64,000 nt of DNA, from NCBI RefSeq assembly GCF_022539315.1, contig NC_066327.1:1941001-2005000 (forward strand). Direction: 5' to 3'. Positions 23,536 through 33,582 of the stretch are shown piece by piece. This DNA is from Serinus canaria (Eukaryota > Chordata > Aves > Passeriformes > Fringillidae). Each line of letters opens with the position of its first letter. The stretch's first letter is position 1. The translations under genes were made by a program, and so were the position numbers. The notes under the pieces were generated by a model. It ran no database searches. It saw nothing but the letters and a program-made list of their open reading frames with translations, and was not told the DNA's origin.

Positions 23536-23829
23536 TGTTGTCCTGTTCTTCTAAAGTTCTTCTAAGCCTTCTGATGTTTACATTTTTGTAATGGAGGTTC
23601 TCACACACTTTTCATGTAAATAATGATTGTTCTGCATTCCTTTCTGGAGGAGGAGAGAATTGATGGACTGTTGGTTTGACTAATGTGGTTGGAGAGGTGG
23701 CAATTTCATCCTCCAATCCATGGCCACTTTTGGAATTCTGTAAATATCAAGGTCTGGAAATAAAGGCTCCTTTTTTGCCTTGGACATCTCAGCGTGTGAG
23801 CGTTGTTCATTCCGTGTCGTATTGCCACA
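23536..23829 (+). mobile_element. Solo LTR of an endogenous retrovirus, 294 bp
   Basis: Begins tgttgtcctgttc and ends tattgccaca, the TG...CA termini of a retroviral LTR. The flanks are gtggg (23531-23535) and gcggg (23830-23834), a 5-bp target duplication with one substitution. A polyadenylation signal aataaa lies at 23759-23764, followed by ggctccttttttgccttgga. The sequence resembles an ERVL-like LTR family I associate with passerines (from memory, not a search). No internal region or second LTR is nearby, so it is a recombination remnant. Confidence 0.82.
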
Positions 23830-23866
23830 GCGGGCACTGACCCTGCGCAGCAGTGAGCAGCCCCTG

Positions 23867-24261
23867 CCATTCCATCCCATTCTACTCCATTCCATTCCAT
23901 TCCATTCCATTCCATTCCATTCCATTCCATTCCATTCCATTCCATTCCATTCCATTCCATTCCATCCCATTCCATTCCATTCCACTCCATCCCATTCCAT
24001 CCCATTCCACTCCATTCCCATTCCATTCCATTCCATTCCATTCCATTCCATTCCAGTCCATTCCATTCCATTCCATCCCTCTCCATTCCATTCCATTCCA
24101 TTCCATTCCATTCCATTCCATTCCATTCCATTCCATTCCATTCCATCCCTCTCCATTCCATTACGTTCCATTCCGTTCCATTCCATTCCATTCCATTCCA
24201 TTCCATTCCATTCCATTCCATTCCATTCCATTCCATTCCATTCCATTCCATGTGATTCCAA
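23867..24261. repeat. ATTCC pentamer satellite array, about 79 units
   Basis: About 395 bp of ccatt pentamers, long perfect runs interrupted by ccatc, ccact and ccagt variants. The interruption ccatccctctccattcc occurs at 24074 and again 70 bp later at 24144, showing duplication of a 14-unit block. The monomer is the same as the (GGAAT)n simple satellite known from human satellite II/III. It starts 38 bp after the preceding LTR. Both strands read open (SIPFH / MEWNG), an artefact of a stop-free pentamer. Confidence 0.97.
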
Positions 24262-24489
24262 AGGAGCTCTGGCTGGGATCAGGGGTGTGTACTCTGCAGG
24301 AGCCCAGCAAGGGTGGCTGGGAGGCTCCTGGGGATTCCTCCAGCCAGCGCTGGCTCAGGCTGTGGATGTGCCCTGGCAGCCTCCAAGGGCAAAGGGAGCT
24401 CCAGATCTCCCAGTGACCGCTGTGGCAGGGCACCAACAGCAGGATTTGGACTTGGAGTGGGTTTGCAGCAGGAACTCCCTGCCCATTGG

Positions 24490-24722
24490 GCCCCTCTTCC
24501 CATCCCCAGGAATGGCAGGGCTGGAGCAGGCTCTGACAGGGACAGGACCCCTCTGCCCTTCCCAGGGATGGCAGGGCTGGAGCGGGCTGTGGCAGGGACA
24601 GGACTCCTCTGCCCTTCCCAGGGATGGCAGGGCTGGAGCAGGCTCTGACAGGGACAGGAACCCCTCTGCCCTTCCCAGGGATGGCAGGGCTGGAGCGGGC
24701 TGTGGCAGGGACAGGACCCTGC
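24490..24722. repeat. 56-bp minisatellite, about 4 copies
   Basis: The words ggatggcagggctggagc and ggcagggacaggac repeat with starts at 24512, 24568, 24624 and 24681. Alternate copies match better (gcaggctctgac versus gcgggctgtggc), so the array looks like a duplicated 112-bp dimer. Confidence 0.9.
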
Positions 24723-24952
24723 TGTCACACACCCCTGCAGGCTCCTGGACTGTGGATCCTGGACAGCAGCAGCCCAGCCAGAGAGGTCTCTTTGGGCCCG
24801 CCCTGGGGCTCAGGGCCTGCTGGGCACTGTGGCCACCCCAGAGCTGCCTGGGGGCATCCCTGAAGCAGCCCAAGGGTGTGTTTGTAGTCTGTGCTCACAT
24901 TTGGCTGTCGGTGCACAGGGCTGAGCCTCCTCCAGCTCCTGCTCAGGGCAGG

Positions 24953-25591
24953 TGTCCTGGGTTGCCTGTATGATGCTTTTATCCCCAATAGTTTTGTTCT
25001 GTTTATGCTGAATAATAAGTTGTGCACCTTTAAGACTTGTTCCAGAGAGGGAAGGGGGGAGAGAAGAAGCAGCAGTTTGTTTTCAGACACTGCACTCACT
25101 CCTCCACATTCCTGCTCCTGTATTGTCTGCAGATGGACAGACAGTGGGACAGAGCTCTCCTTTGTTTTAGTTAGATTTAGCTAGCTGAGGCAAAGATCCC
25201 TGGACTGATTTTTTTTTTTTTCCCTTTTCTTTGCCCCTGTCTAAACCTGCTCTGGACTAAACACCATCAGAGCACCGGCAGCTCCACCTGTGGCCACCGG
25301 GCCGGGCCTGGGCTGAGGCATTTCCAGCGCCAGAGGGACTGATAAGGGACTGAGTGAGCTGAGCTGCAGTCTGGGGAGGGGACTTTCTGGGTTTGTCATC
25401 TCTTCTGGAGCAGCAAGGGGTTTTATTGATTAATATTGTTTAGGTTTTATTGTTTATTAAACAGGTTTTTTCCGCTTTTCTCCAAGGAGGTATTTTCTCC
25501 TGGACCGGTTGGGGGAGGGGCCGATGGAATCTGCTTTCCTAGAGGAGGAGCCCTTTGGGGGTCTCTCCCAAATTTGTCCTGAACCAGGACA
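24953..25591 (+). mobile_element. Solo LTR of an endogenous retrovirus, 639 bp, intact ends and target duplication
   Basis: The terminal inverted repeats are perfect over 8 bp: tgtcctgg at 24953-24960 and ccaggaca at 25584-25591. The insertion is flanked on both sides by gcagg (24948-24952 and 25592-25596), a perfect 5-bp target-site duplication. Internal features include ttgtgcacctttaagac near 25019, a T-rich run at 25209-25221 and attaaa at 25456-25461 as a possible polyadenylation signal. A 5-bp duplication suits ERVL-like elements. No gag, pol or env remnant adjoins it. Confidence 0.92.
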
Positions 25592-25824
25592 GCAGGACAC
25601 ACGGAATGGGCATCCCTGAGAGTGCAGATCCTGCTGCTGCTGTGCCCACATCCACAGGGAAGCCTTCCCAACACCAAGCACTGCAGCAGCTCCATCCCAA
25701 GGATGCTCCAAGGACTCCAGGCTCCGGCCCTGAAGCAGGAAGTGATCAGTCCCCAGGACAGCTCAGCTCTGACACATTTCCCAGGACTGAGTCTTCCATT
25801 CTGGCTTTAACCTTTCCTGGTGAC

Positions 25825-26030
25825 TCGTGGTGTCTGTGTTAAACCATGATATGCCTGCAACATGACAGTGATTTGTTTAAAGAGCCCACACTCGTCCTTG
25901 TTAGCGCTCACTCGGGGTTCTGACACTCCTGTCAAAGCCTCGGCACATTTTTCTGTTCTCTCCCTCATTTGCTGCTGTCACCACGAGAAATATCTGGATA
26001 ACAACGGCCCTGGTGGCCTTTGAGCAGCTC
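25825..26030. promoter_or_regulatory. Lower-GC unique island; candidate conserved element
   Basis: Contains gtgttaaaccatgatatgcc, gacagtgatttgtttaaaga and gagaaatatctggataacaa. It is non-repetitive and lies just beyond the solo LTR. Weak evidence beyond composition. Confidence 0.28.
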
Positions 26031-27018
26031 AGGGGCCTTGGCTTGGCTCCTGGGCCCTTCCCAGCATCCTGAGCCTGGCCCTGAGCAGCAGCAGCACCGA
26101 GGAGCCTGTGGGTACCAAAAGGTTTCCCAGCTCCCAGACCAGAGCAGGGTGCTGATCCCAAACCCTTTCACAGCCTGGATTTGGCAGGGCTGGATGCTGG
26201 GAATGGGGTGGGCGAGGAGCAGGGGCTGGTTCCTGCCCAGGGGAAGGTGGTGGAGGTTGGGAACTGAGCAGCTGTCCCAAATCCAGCATTTTCCAGCTGA
26301 AAGAGATCCCTGCTGCCCTCTCCCCTGGGACGAGTGAGCAGGAAGGGGATGGTGCTGCCAAGGTGTAGTGGCTGAACCAGCACACAAGGCCTCGGGTTGA
26401 ACATAACCAGGGCAGGCAGAGCATCAGGGATGCAGGAGCTGTCCTCTCCAGGGAGCTGCCGGGCAGTGAGGTGCCTTTCTGAGCGTTTAAGAGCTAATGC
26501 TTCAGTGTCCAGGGAACTCCCACATGGATGAGCTTCAGGGCTGAGCATGGCAGTGGGGAGAGGAGATTTATGCTGAGCTTTGGGTAAATCAGAGTGAGCT
26601 TGGAGGCGGCGTGGGAGGGCTGGCAGCAGGTTTGGTGTGCAAACAGCAGCCTGCTCCAAGATGAGAGTTTCCAGCCTGGACCATGCTGGAAACATTGGGA
26701 AATCCAAGTGGTGGCTCTGCTGTAACACCTGCAAGTAGCCCAGAGGAGGAGACAGGGGGAGGGCAGTGGAGACTGAAGGGGAAGAGGGGTACCCAGAACT
26801 GACTGCAGCCCTGCACTGGGCACAGCAGCCCTTCCAGCCCATGCAGTCTCCTCCTGCCTGCTCTGAGCACCACCAGGAATTTCCATTGGAGCCTCCTCGC
26901 ACCCAGCCAGCCCCTTCATCCTTCCTAGGGCGTCCTGGCCTGTTCCCTGCACTCCAACAAGGTGCAGGGGTTTCACCTCCCACTCTGCTGCCTCACCTGG
27001 CACCTGGGACCCTCCATC
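26031..27018. other. GC-rich sequence, nothing recognised
   Basis: Unique sequence between an AT-richer island and a solo LTR. No coding, RNA or repeat content identified. Confidence 0.5.
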
Positions 27019-27023
27019 CCATC

Positions 27024-28326
27024 TGTTTTAAGTTGAAAGACATAGCAGGGTGTGAATTCTGTTCCCATCTGTCAGAGCTGGGCAGTTCTCTCTGTTCTTT
27101 GGGCAGGTTTCTTTCTCTCTCCCACAGCCAACCCTCCCTCCAGGAGATCTCTGCTGTCCATGGCCAGGGAGTGTCCCTGCAGGGCTGATCAAATTCCACC
27201 ATCCCATGGGGAGATGCTGCGCCCAGGGGAGGAGCCAAGCATTCCTCCCTGGATCCAATCTGCCCTGGGAACAGCCCAGCAGCCTTTGCCCCCTGCATTC
27301 CCAGAGGAGCAGCTTTCTGCTGCCCTGCATTCCCAGAGGGAGAGCAGGCCCATCTCCAGCAGCCCTGGAGCTGCAGAGGAAAACTCCCCCCTTGTGCAGG
27401 ATCCCTGCTCCAGCAGAACCACAGCTGGCACTGCAGGAGGGCTGAGCCCCCCTGGGATGGGACTGTACCACCACCCTGAGCCCCCCTGGGATGGGACTGT
27501 GCCACCACCCTGAGCCCCTCTGGGATGGGACTGTGCCACCACCCTGAGCCCCCCTGGGATGGGACTGTGCCACCACCCTGAGCCCCCCTGGGATGGGACT
27601 GTGCCACCACCCTGAGCCCCTCTGGGATGGGACTGTGCCACCACCCTGAGCCCCCCTGGGATGGGACTGTGCCACCACCCTGAGCCAGCCTGGGATGGGA
27701 CTGTGCCACCACCCTGACCCCCCCTGGGATGGGACTGTGCCCCCACCCTGAGCCAGCCTGGGATGGGACTGTGCCCCCACCCTGAGCCCCCCTGGGATGG
27801 GACTGTGCCACCCCCCTGAGCCCCCCTGGGATGGGACTGTGCCACCACCCTGAGCCCCCCTGGGATGGGACTGTGCCACCACCCTGAGCCCCCCTGGGAT
27901 GGGACTGTGCCAGCACCCTGAGCCCCCCTGGGATGGGACTGTGCCACCACCCTGAGCCCTCCTGGGATGGGACTGTGCCACCACCCTGAGCCAGCCTGGG
28001 ATGGGACTGTGCCACCACCCTGACCCCCCCTGGGATGGGACTGTGCCCCCACCCTGAGCCAGCCTGGGATGGGACTGTGCCCCCACCCTGACCCACAGGG
28101 GCTCAGGGTCTGCTCTGACTCTGGCAGGGGTTTGGTTTTGTTTGCACTGTTGCATTTGTATTTTTAATTTCCCTAATAAAGAACTGTTCTTCCTGCTCCC
28201 ATATCTTTGTCTGAGAGCCCCTGAATTTCAAAATTAAAACAATTTCTAGGGAGAGGGTTTGCATTTTCCATTTCAGGGGAGGCTCCTGCCTTCCTTAGCA
28301 CACACCTGTCTGTTCACATCCAGACA
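27024..28326 (+). mobile_element. Solo LTR, about 1.3 kb, enlarged by an internal minisatellite
   Basis: Starts tgttttaagttgaaagacat and ends cacatccagaca, so it has TG...CA termini. It is flanked by a perfect 5-bp target duplication ccatc (27019-27023 and 28327-28331). The polyadenylation signal aataaa is at 28175-28180, followed by gttcttcctgctcccatatc and a 3' part ending near ttccttagca. Between about 27444 and 28092 the LTR is occupied by a 34-bp tandem array; without the extra copies it would be roughly 0.7 kb. I recognise both flanks as parts of one passerine LTR type (recollection, not a search). No viral coding sequence is present. Confidence 0.88.
27444..28092. repeat. 34-bp minisatellite inside the LTR, about 19 copies
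   Basis: The unit begins gagcccccctgggatgggac and closes with tgtgccaccaccct. Because 34 is not divisible by 3, all three minus-strand frames stay open and read the same 34-residue cycle. A three-unit block with the ccagcctggg and gaccccccc variants occurs at 27682 and again at 27988, exactly 306 bp (nine units) apart, showing a block duplication. Confidence 0.96.
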
Positions 28327-28399
28327 CCATCCTGGCACATCTGAGACCCTCCAGGATCCCTGGAGCTGCCCAGAGATGCCAAGCCCAGAGCAGCCCATT

Positions 28400-28625
28400 T
28401 CCCAGAGATAATGTTGTGTTTCCAGAGTGCGCGTAGACAAATCTGGCCAAATGTTCCCCTCCCTGAAGCCATCAAAGCCCCAATGACTCTGTAATATTTA
28501 ATGGCTTGTTTTGCTCCCTAAATGATACAATGAAAAGGATTATTAATGTTAATAGCGTTCTTATCATATTTTAATACCATCATGCATAACCCAAATGTCA
28601 TCTCAGCACATATTTCTCCTGTTCT
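28400..28625. promoter_or_regulatory. AT-rich island; strong candidate conserved element
   Basis: More than 200 bp of low-GC unique DNA containing gtaatatttaatggcttgtt, cctaaatgatacaatgaaaa, ggattattaatgttaatagc, cttatcatattttaatacca and catgcataacccaaatgtca. Dense in homeodomain cores and POU-like words. It is not LTR-derived, since the neighbouring LTR ends cleanly at 28326. Confidence 0.4.
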
Positions 28626-28819
28626 CACCCAGGGCTCGGAGCAATCACACTCCAGGGATGTGGAGAGGGAAGAGGCATCGGGCAATGGGGTGGAAAGGGG
28701 GGCTGGAGCCTCAGGAGGAGCTGGACTCAGCTGGGTGGAGAGAGAGGATGTGAGGATGAGTTGGGAACAGCTTCCCTGGCAGCAGGGGAAGGAGGGAACC
28801 CAAGGGCTGTGAGGGGAGG

Positions 28820-29262
28820 TGGGCAGGGAAAGGGACACAGGGTGGGCAGGGGATGGTGGATGGGATGGGAAAGGATGCATTAAATGGGCAGGGGAAGGAT
28901 GGATGGGATGGCAGGGGAAGGAGGTCTGGGATGGGCAGGGGAAGGAGGTCTGGGATGGGCAGGGGAAGGATGGATGGGATGGGCAGGGGAAGGAGGTCTG
29001 TGATGGGCAGGGAAAGGATGGATGGGATGGGCAGGGGAAGGATGCCCAGGGAAAGTTTCTGTGGGATGAGCAGGGGAAGGATGCAAGGGATGGGCAGGGG
29101 AAAGGTACATTAAATGGGCAGGGAAAAGATGTCCAGGATGGCAGGGGAAGGAGGCACAGGATGGGCAGGAGAATGGTGGATGGAATGGGCATGGGGAGGA
29201 TGCCCCGGGAAAGTTTTTATGGGATGAGCAGGGGAAGGATATCTGGGATGGCAAGGGAAGGA
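28820..29262. repeat. 24-bp minisatellite, about 18 degenerate copies
   Basis: The unit is built on gggcaggggaaggatggatg plus ggat. Variants include aggtctgggat, gatgcccagggaaagttt and gtacattaaat. The last two recur, so larger blocks have been copied. The 24-bp period keeps the plus frame open for 228 codons with an octapeptide repeat (GQGKDGWD), judged an artefact. The unit contains GGGCAGG, close to the classic minisatellite core. Confidence 0.93.
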
Positions 29263-30024
29263 TGCCCAAGGCAGCTCCAGGCAGGCCCCAGGAATGCACA
29301 GGAGCCCCGAGCATTGAAGGAGCCACTCCTGTCCAGGGGGTGGAAATGGCCTCCATCCCCTACAGCCACTGATCCCACCAATCCATCAGGCCTGGAAGGG
29401 GCTGGATCCCCCAGACAAGGGAGGTCAGGCCACCAGTGCAGGGCAGGATCCCCCAGGACCTGCCAAAGCTGCTGCTGCTCCCAGTTCTCTTCCCAACACC
29501 CATGACTCCACCAGGAGCAGCTGTCAGTGACACACTCCAATTTCCAGCAAATCATTTCACAGTCCAGAGAGCATTTCCCTATTTTTCCCCCATGCAATCC
29601 ATTTTCTAGATTGGTTTAACTGGCTGAAATCACCCATTTTTCACACAGGGTTTGGTTTCCCTTGAATCCAGCCCTCACCTCCTTGCCAGGCAGGGATTGC
29701 ACAGGGACCTCAAGGACATCATTTCATTTTCCCAATCCTCAGACCAAGCCATGACATTTCCACAAAGAAATTGCAGAGAGAAAAGCCAGAAAGACTCGAG
29801 GAGCCATGAGGTGCTAAAGCTTCCAAATAAAGCTCTGCACCTGTAAGAGCTTTGGACATGCAGAAGTTTTCACTGTGGATGAAAATGGGTTTTGCTCCTT
29901 GTCCCGTGCCAAGGGCTGGGCACAGGCACAGCACCAACCCCTGCACACCCACACTGAGCCCAATCCTCTCCCAGACACTCGAGCACTGCTTGTACCACCC
30001 CAGACCCACCTATCCCAGGTGCTC
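29263..30024. other. Unique sequence, lower GC at 29520-29880, no gene recognised
   Basis: The second half is moderately AT-rich, with cattttctagattggtttaa near 29601 and an aataaa at 29825-29830. I could not match it to a mobile element or exon. A gene 3' end or an old decayed element remains possible. Confidence 0.35.
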
Positions 30025-30357
30025 GGAGCATTCCTCATGGATGTGGGGGCATTCCCACGGATGTGGGAGAGTTCCCACAGATGTGGGAGCATCTCCATGA
30101 ATGTGGGGGCATTCCCACGGATGTGGGAGCATCCCCATGGATGTGGCACCGTTCTCCCATGGATGTGACACCCTTCTCCCATGGATGTGGGAGCATTCCC
30201 ATAGATGTGGGAGAATCCCCATAGAAATGGGAGCATCCCCACAGATGTGGGACCATTCTCCCATGGATATGGTAACATCCCCATGGATGTGAGACCATTC
30301 CCTGGATGTGGGAGCATCCCCATGGATGTGGGAGCATCCCCATGGATGTGGGAGCAC
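30025..30357. repeat. 20-bp minisatellite, about 16 copies
   Basis: The unit is atggatgtgggagcatcccc, with length variants of 20-22 bp (gttctcc and gacac substitutions). Both strands carry open frames rich in MWGHSHG or HIHGDAPTS; these are repeat artefacts. Confidence 0.93.
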
Positions 30358-30424
30358 ACGTGCTCACCAGTGCCAGCTCCCTCCCATCCAGCTGCTTTGT
30401 GCTGGGAGATGAAAGGGGGCAGCT

Positions 30425-30565
30425 CGGCTCTGACCTGCTCATATTTCACTAAAATGTTATTTTAACACTTAAAAGGGTAGAAAATACCATCGGCAGCTCC
30501 TCATTTATCAGATCGATGCGCGGGGAGCGGGGCACGCACGCGCTCCACATTAATTAGCCCGGGGG
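30425..30565. promoter_or_regulatory. AT-rich island between arrays; candidate conserved element
   Basis: Contains catatttcactaaaatgtta, ttttaacacttaaaaggg, ctcctcatttatcagatcga and cacattaattagcccgg. The 3' half changes to CpG-containing sequence (gatcgatgcgcggggagc). Unique sequence trapped between two tandem arrays. Confidence 0.36.
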
Positions 30566-30580
30566 AGAGGGCAGCTCCCA

Positions 30581-30684
30581 GCACAGCCCTGGCACAGCCT
30601 GGCACAGCCCTGGCACAGCCCTGGAACAGCCCTGGAACAGCCCTGGAACAGCCCTGGAACAGCCCTGGCACAGCCCTGGCACAC
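30581..30684. repeat. 11-bp tandem array, about 9 copies
   Basis: Unit cagccctggca or cagccctggaa; a central block of four aa variants is flanked by ca variants. Confidence 0.92.
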
Positions 30685-30819
30685 AGGAGGCAGGGATGGC
30701 AGGAGGCAGGGATGGGCTGGGGGCTCTTGTCCCCTCCAGGGAAGGCCACAGGTGCTCAGTGACTCCCATGGGGTTGGAGCAGGGAAGGGAGGGCAGCAGT
30801 GGGGGAGTACCCAAGGGCA

Positions 30820-31046
30820 GGGATGGATGGGATTTTGGGAATTAGGAATTGTTCCCTGGGAGGGTGGGCAGGCCCTGGCACAGGGTGCCCAGAGCAGCTG
30901 TGGCTGCCCCTGGATCCCTGGCAGTGCCCAAGGCCAGGTTGGACACTGGGGCTGGGAGCAGCCTGGGACAGTGGGAGGTGTCCCTGCCATGGCAGGGGTG
31001 GGATGGGATGAAATTTAAGGCTCCTTCCAGCCCGAATCATTCCATG
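30820..31046 (+). mobile_element. CR1: CR1 LINE, 3' end fragment
   Basis: About 227 bp with gggaattaggaattgttccc, ggccctggcacagggtgccc, ggcagtgcccaaggccaggt and gtccctgccatggcaggggt, ending near cccgaatcattccatg. Same subfamily as 1761-1978 and 45952-46124. Confidence 0.93.
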
Positions 31047-31235
31047 TGGAGGAAGGGCAGATGCTGAGCTCATCTTCCCAGGGGACACGGTCCCACAGCA
31101 ATGTGGTGGCTCCAAGATCCTGAAAGGGACCACATAGACACTGCCCCATGGGCAACAGCAGTGCCAGGTACTGCTCACCTCCAGATAGCCCTGGGTTGGG
31201 TCACTGGCACAGGGATGGAGACACTGGCATGGGGA

Positions 31236-32061
31236 GGGATGGTCACCCTGCCTGGACACAGCCCCAGGGATGGTCACCCTGCCCAGACACAACCCCAGGG
31301 ATGGTCACCCTGCCTGGACACAGCCCCAGGGATGGTCACCCTGCCCGGACACTGCCCCAGGGATGGTCACCCTGCCCGGACACTGCCCCAGGGATGGTCA
31401 CCCTGCCTGGACACAGCCCCAGGGATGGTCACCCTGCCTGGACACAGCCCCAGGGATGGTCACCCTGCCCGGACACTGCCCCAGGGATGGTCACCCTGCC
31501 TGGACACTGCCCCAGGGATGGTCACCCTGCCGGACACAGCCCCAGGGATGGTCACCCTGCCGGACATGCCCGGGATGTCACCTGCCGGAACACCCAGGGA
31601 TAGTCACCCTGCCTGGACACTGCCCCAGGGATCGTCACCCTGCCCAGACACAGCCCCAGGGATGGTCACCCTGCCTGGACACAGCCCCAGGGATGGTCAC
31701 CCTGCCCAGACACAACCCCAGGGATGGTCACCCTGCCTGGACACAACCCCAGGGATGGTCACCCTGCCCGGACACTGCCCCAGGGATCGTCACCCTGCCT
31801 GGACACAACCCCAGGGATAGTCACCCTGCCTGGACACAACCCCAGGGATGGTCACCCTGCCTGGACACAGCCTCAGGGATAGTCACCCTGCCTGGACACA
31901 GCCCCAGGGATGGTCACCCTGCCCGGACACAGCCCCAGGGATGGTCACCCTGCCCAGACATTGCCCCAGGGATGGTCACCCTGCCCGGACACAGCCCCAG
32001 GGATGGTCACCCTGCCTGGACACTGCCCCAGGGATCGTCACCCTGCCCAGACACAGCCTCA
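31236..32061. repeat. 31-bp minisatellite, about 27 copies
   Basis: The unit runs gggatggtcaccctgcctgg then acacagcccca. Three main positions vary: cctgg/cccgg/cccag, cagc/ctgc/caac and atgg/atcg/atag. Two shortened copies near 31530-31600 mark a deletion or junction within the array. Plus-strand frames are open with DGHPAWTQPQG-type peptides, an artefact of the period. Confidence 0.96.
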
Positions 32062-33096
32062 GGCACTGCAGGAGCTTTGTCACACCTCCATCTCCACATG
32101 GACATCTCTGCCCACCCCCAAAGCCAAGGACAAAGGACAGTTACAAGGATCAGGCAGTGCCAGGAGGACTCCAGGGAGCAGGGCTGGCTTTGCTTGTTCA
32201 ACACCTCTGTTAATAATCCTGGCACAGAGTAAACAGAAGCAGCAGCTGTGAGGGACTTGCAGGGACTTTCCAGTTTCAAAGCAATATTTGGAATTTTTCA
32301 CAGCCCTCAGGGCACTTGTGAAAACAGCTTTGAGTCCTAAAGGTCTCAAAGCTTTAGGACAATGATTTTACTGTGATGACATTTTCTTGTCTGACTCAGA
32401 AGACATCACCAAAAGGCTTCCCAAAGGGCCCCAGAGGCCACGGACACAGGGAACTGAGAGATTCCAGAGCTCCACAGGCACTGAGGTGGGAATGTCCTCA
32501 CAGAGCACACCCAGAGCTGCTCCAAGGGTGGAGCTCCCTGTGCCTGATAACTGGCTGTGAAAATATCAGAGATGCCATCATGTCCTGCCTGCCTTCACAC
32601 AGGACATGCAGTGAGTCATAAAACCTTTTTCCATCAGATTTCCTAGGATCTTTTCAGCAGCTTTTGGGATTTGAGGGCGTCCCATGGTGGGTCTTGAAGC
32701 ATTCCTGTGGTGAGGCAAAGCAGCCAGAATGAAGCAGGGAGTCCCCAGGGACCCCCGTTCACAGAACTTGCACTAGAACTGGTGTCACACAAAATGTTTT
32801 CACTCAACTGAGTGAAAAAAAAATCAGAGGAAAATCAGGAGTTTTGCAAAAATGTAGAGGAGTTTTTTAAAGGCAGAAACAAAAGTGATATTCCCCAGTG
32901 GTGTTGGCTGGAAGGAGTGAGACACTGCTCTCCTAAATAACACAACACACCCCTGGGATTTACAGAGGAAACCAAACTGGGGAAGAGCTCAAAATCCCAA
33001 GGAGGAGAGAGGACCCCACGGAGCCAGCAGGAATGTGACCCCCTTGGAGAAACACAGCCAGGCCGTTGAGGAGAGAATGACCTGAATCCTGGGCTG
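32062..33096. other. Unique sequence, moderately AT-rich, no gene recognised
   Basis: Low-GC patches at 32260-32400 (caatatttggaatttttcac) and 32780-32900 (cactcaactgagtgaaaaaa, which holds a short inverted repeat cactcaactgagtg). No mobile element was identified, although it directly precedes a solo LTR. Confidence 0.4.
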
Positions 33097-33102
33097 AGGC
33101 AC

Positions 33103-33545
33103 TGGTGATGCCTCAGGGTTTAGCTTTTTTCAGGTTCTGTGCTGCTTTAGTGTGTGGGTCTGGGCTTCACATTATGGGATGGTGAGCTCTGTGCACAGAG
33201 CAGGGAGACAAAACAATTCCTGCTCCAGCTGGGGACCAAGGACAAATGATCCAAATCTCAGCCCAGGAGCACAAACCCCATGGGCTGGATAGAGAAAAAC
33301 AAGGGTGGGACTGCCTGGGCTAAAGCTGGGCTGGGACAATGAACTGCAAGGTGGGAATGGAGCAGAGCTGATCCCAGGGAGAGACCCCGGGAGTGCTCGT
33401 GCATTTTGGGGCCATTTTGGTTCATCTTGGGTGCAGCCCTGGCTGGGCTCTGGTGCTGCCCAAGGTGGATCCATTGAAGCCTTTTAATAAATCCCTGCTT
33501 TAATCTTTAGCTCTGTCTGGTCTCTGTTCTAGGCCAGCCTGCACA
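33103..33545 (+). mobile_element. Solo LTR of an endogenous retrovirus, about 443 bp
   Basis: Starts tggtgatgcctcagggttta and ends near gccagcctgcaca. The polyadenylation signal aataaa is at 33486-33491, followed by tccctgctttaatctttagc and tgtctggtctctgttctagg, a layout I associate with avian ERVL-type LTR 3' ends. The word aggca flanks it (33097-33101 and 33546-33550), with one extra base on the 5' side, so the target duplication is probable but not exact. No internal viral sequence is present. Confidence 0.75.
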
Positions 33546-33582
33546 AGGCAGCACTAGCAGGGGGAGCCCCGTGGTGCAGCGA

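Noticed and set aside
23680..24973. Pentapeptide frames SIPFH and MEWNG
   Set aside because: The ATTCC pentamer has no stop in most frames; the frame begins inside an LTR and ends in unrelated DNA.
26993..28155. Long minus-strand open frames with a Gly/Gln/Ser-Pro repeat
   Set aside because: They are produced by the stop-free 34-bp array inside a solo LTR. All three frames carry the same cycling peptide and no start or splice context exists.
28819..29505. 228-codon frame with GQGKDGWD octapeptide repeats
   Set aside because: The 24-bp array has a codon-multiple period. The peptide changes to ordinary GC-rich translation after the array.
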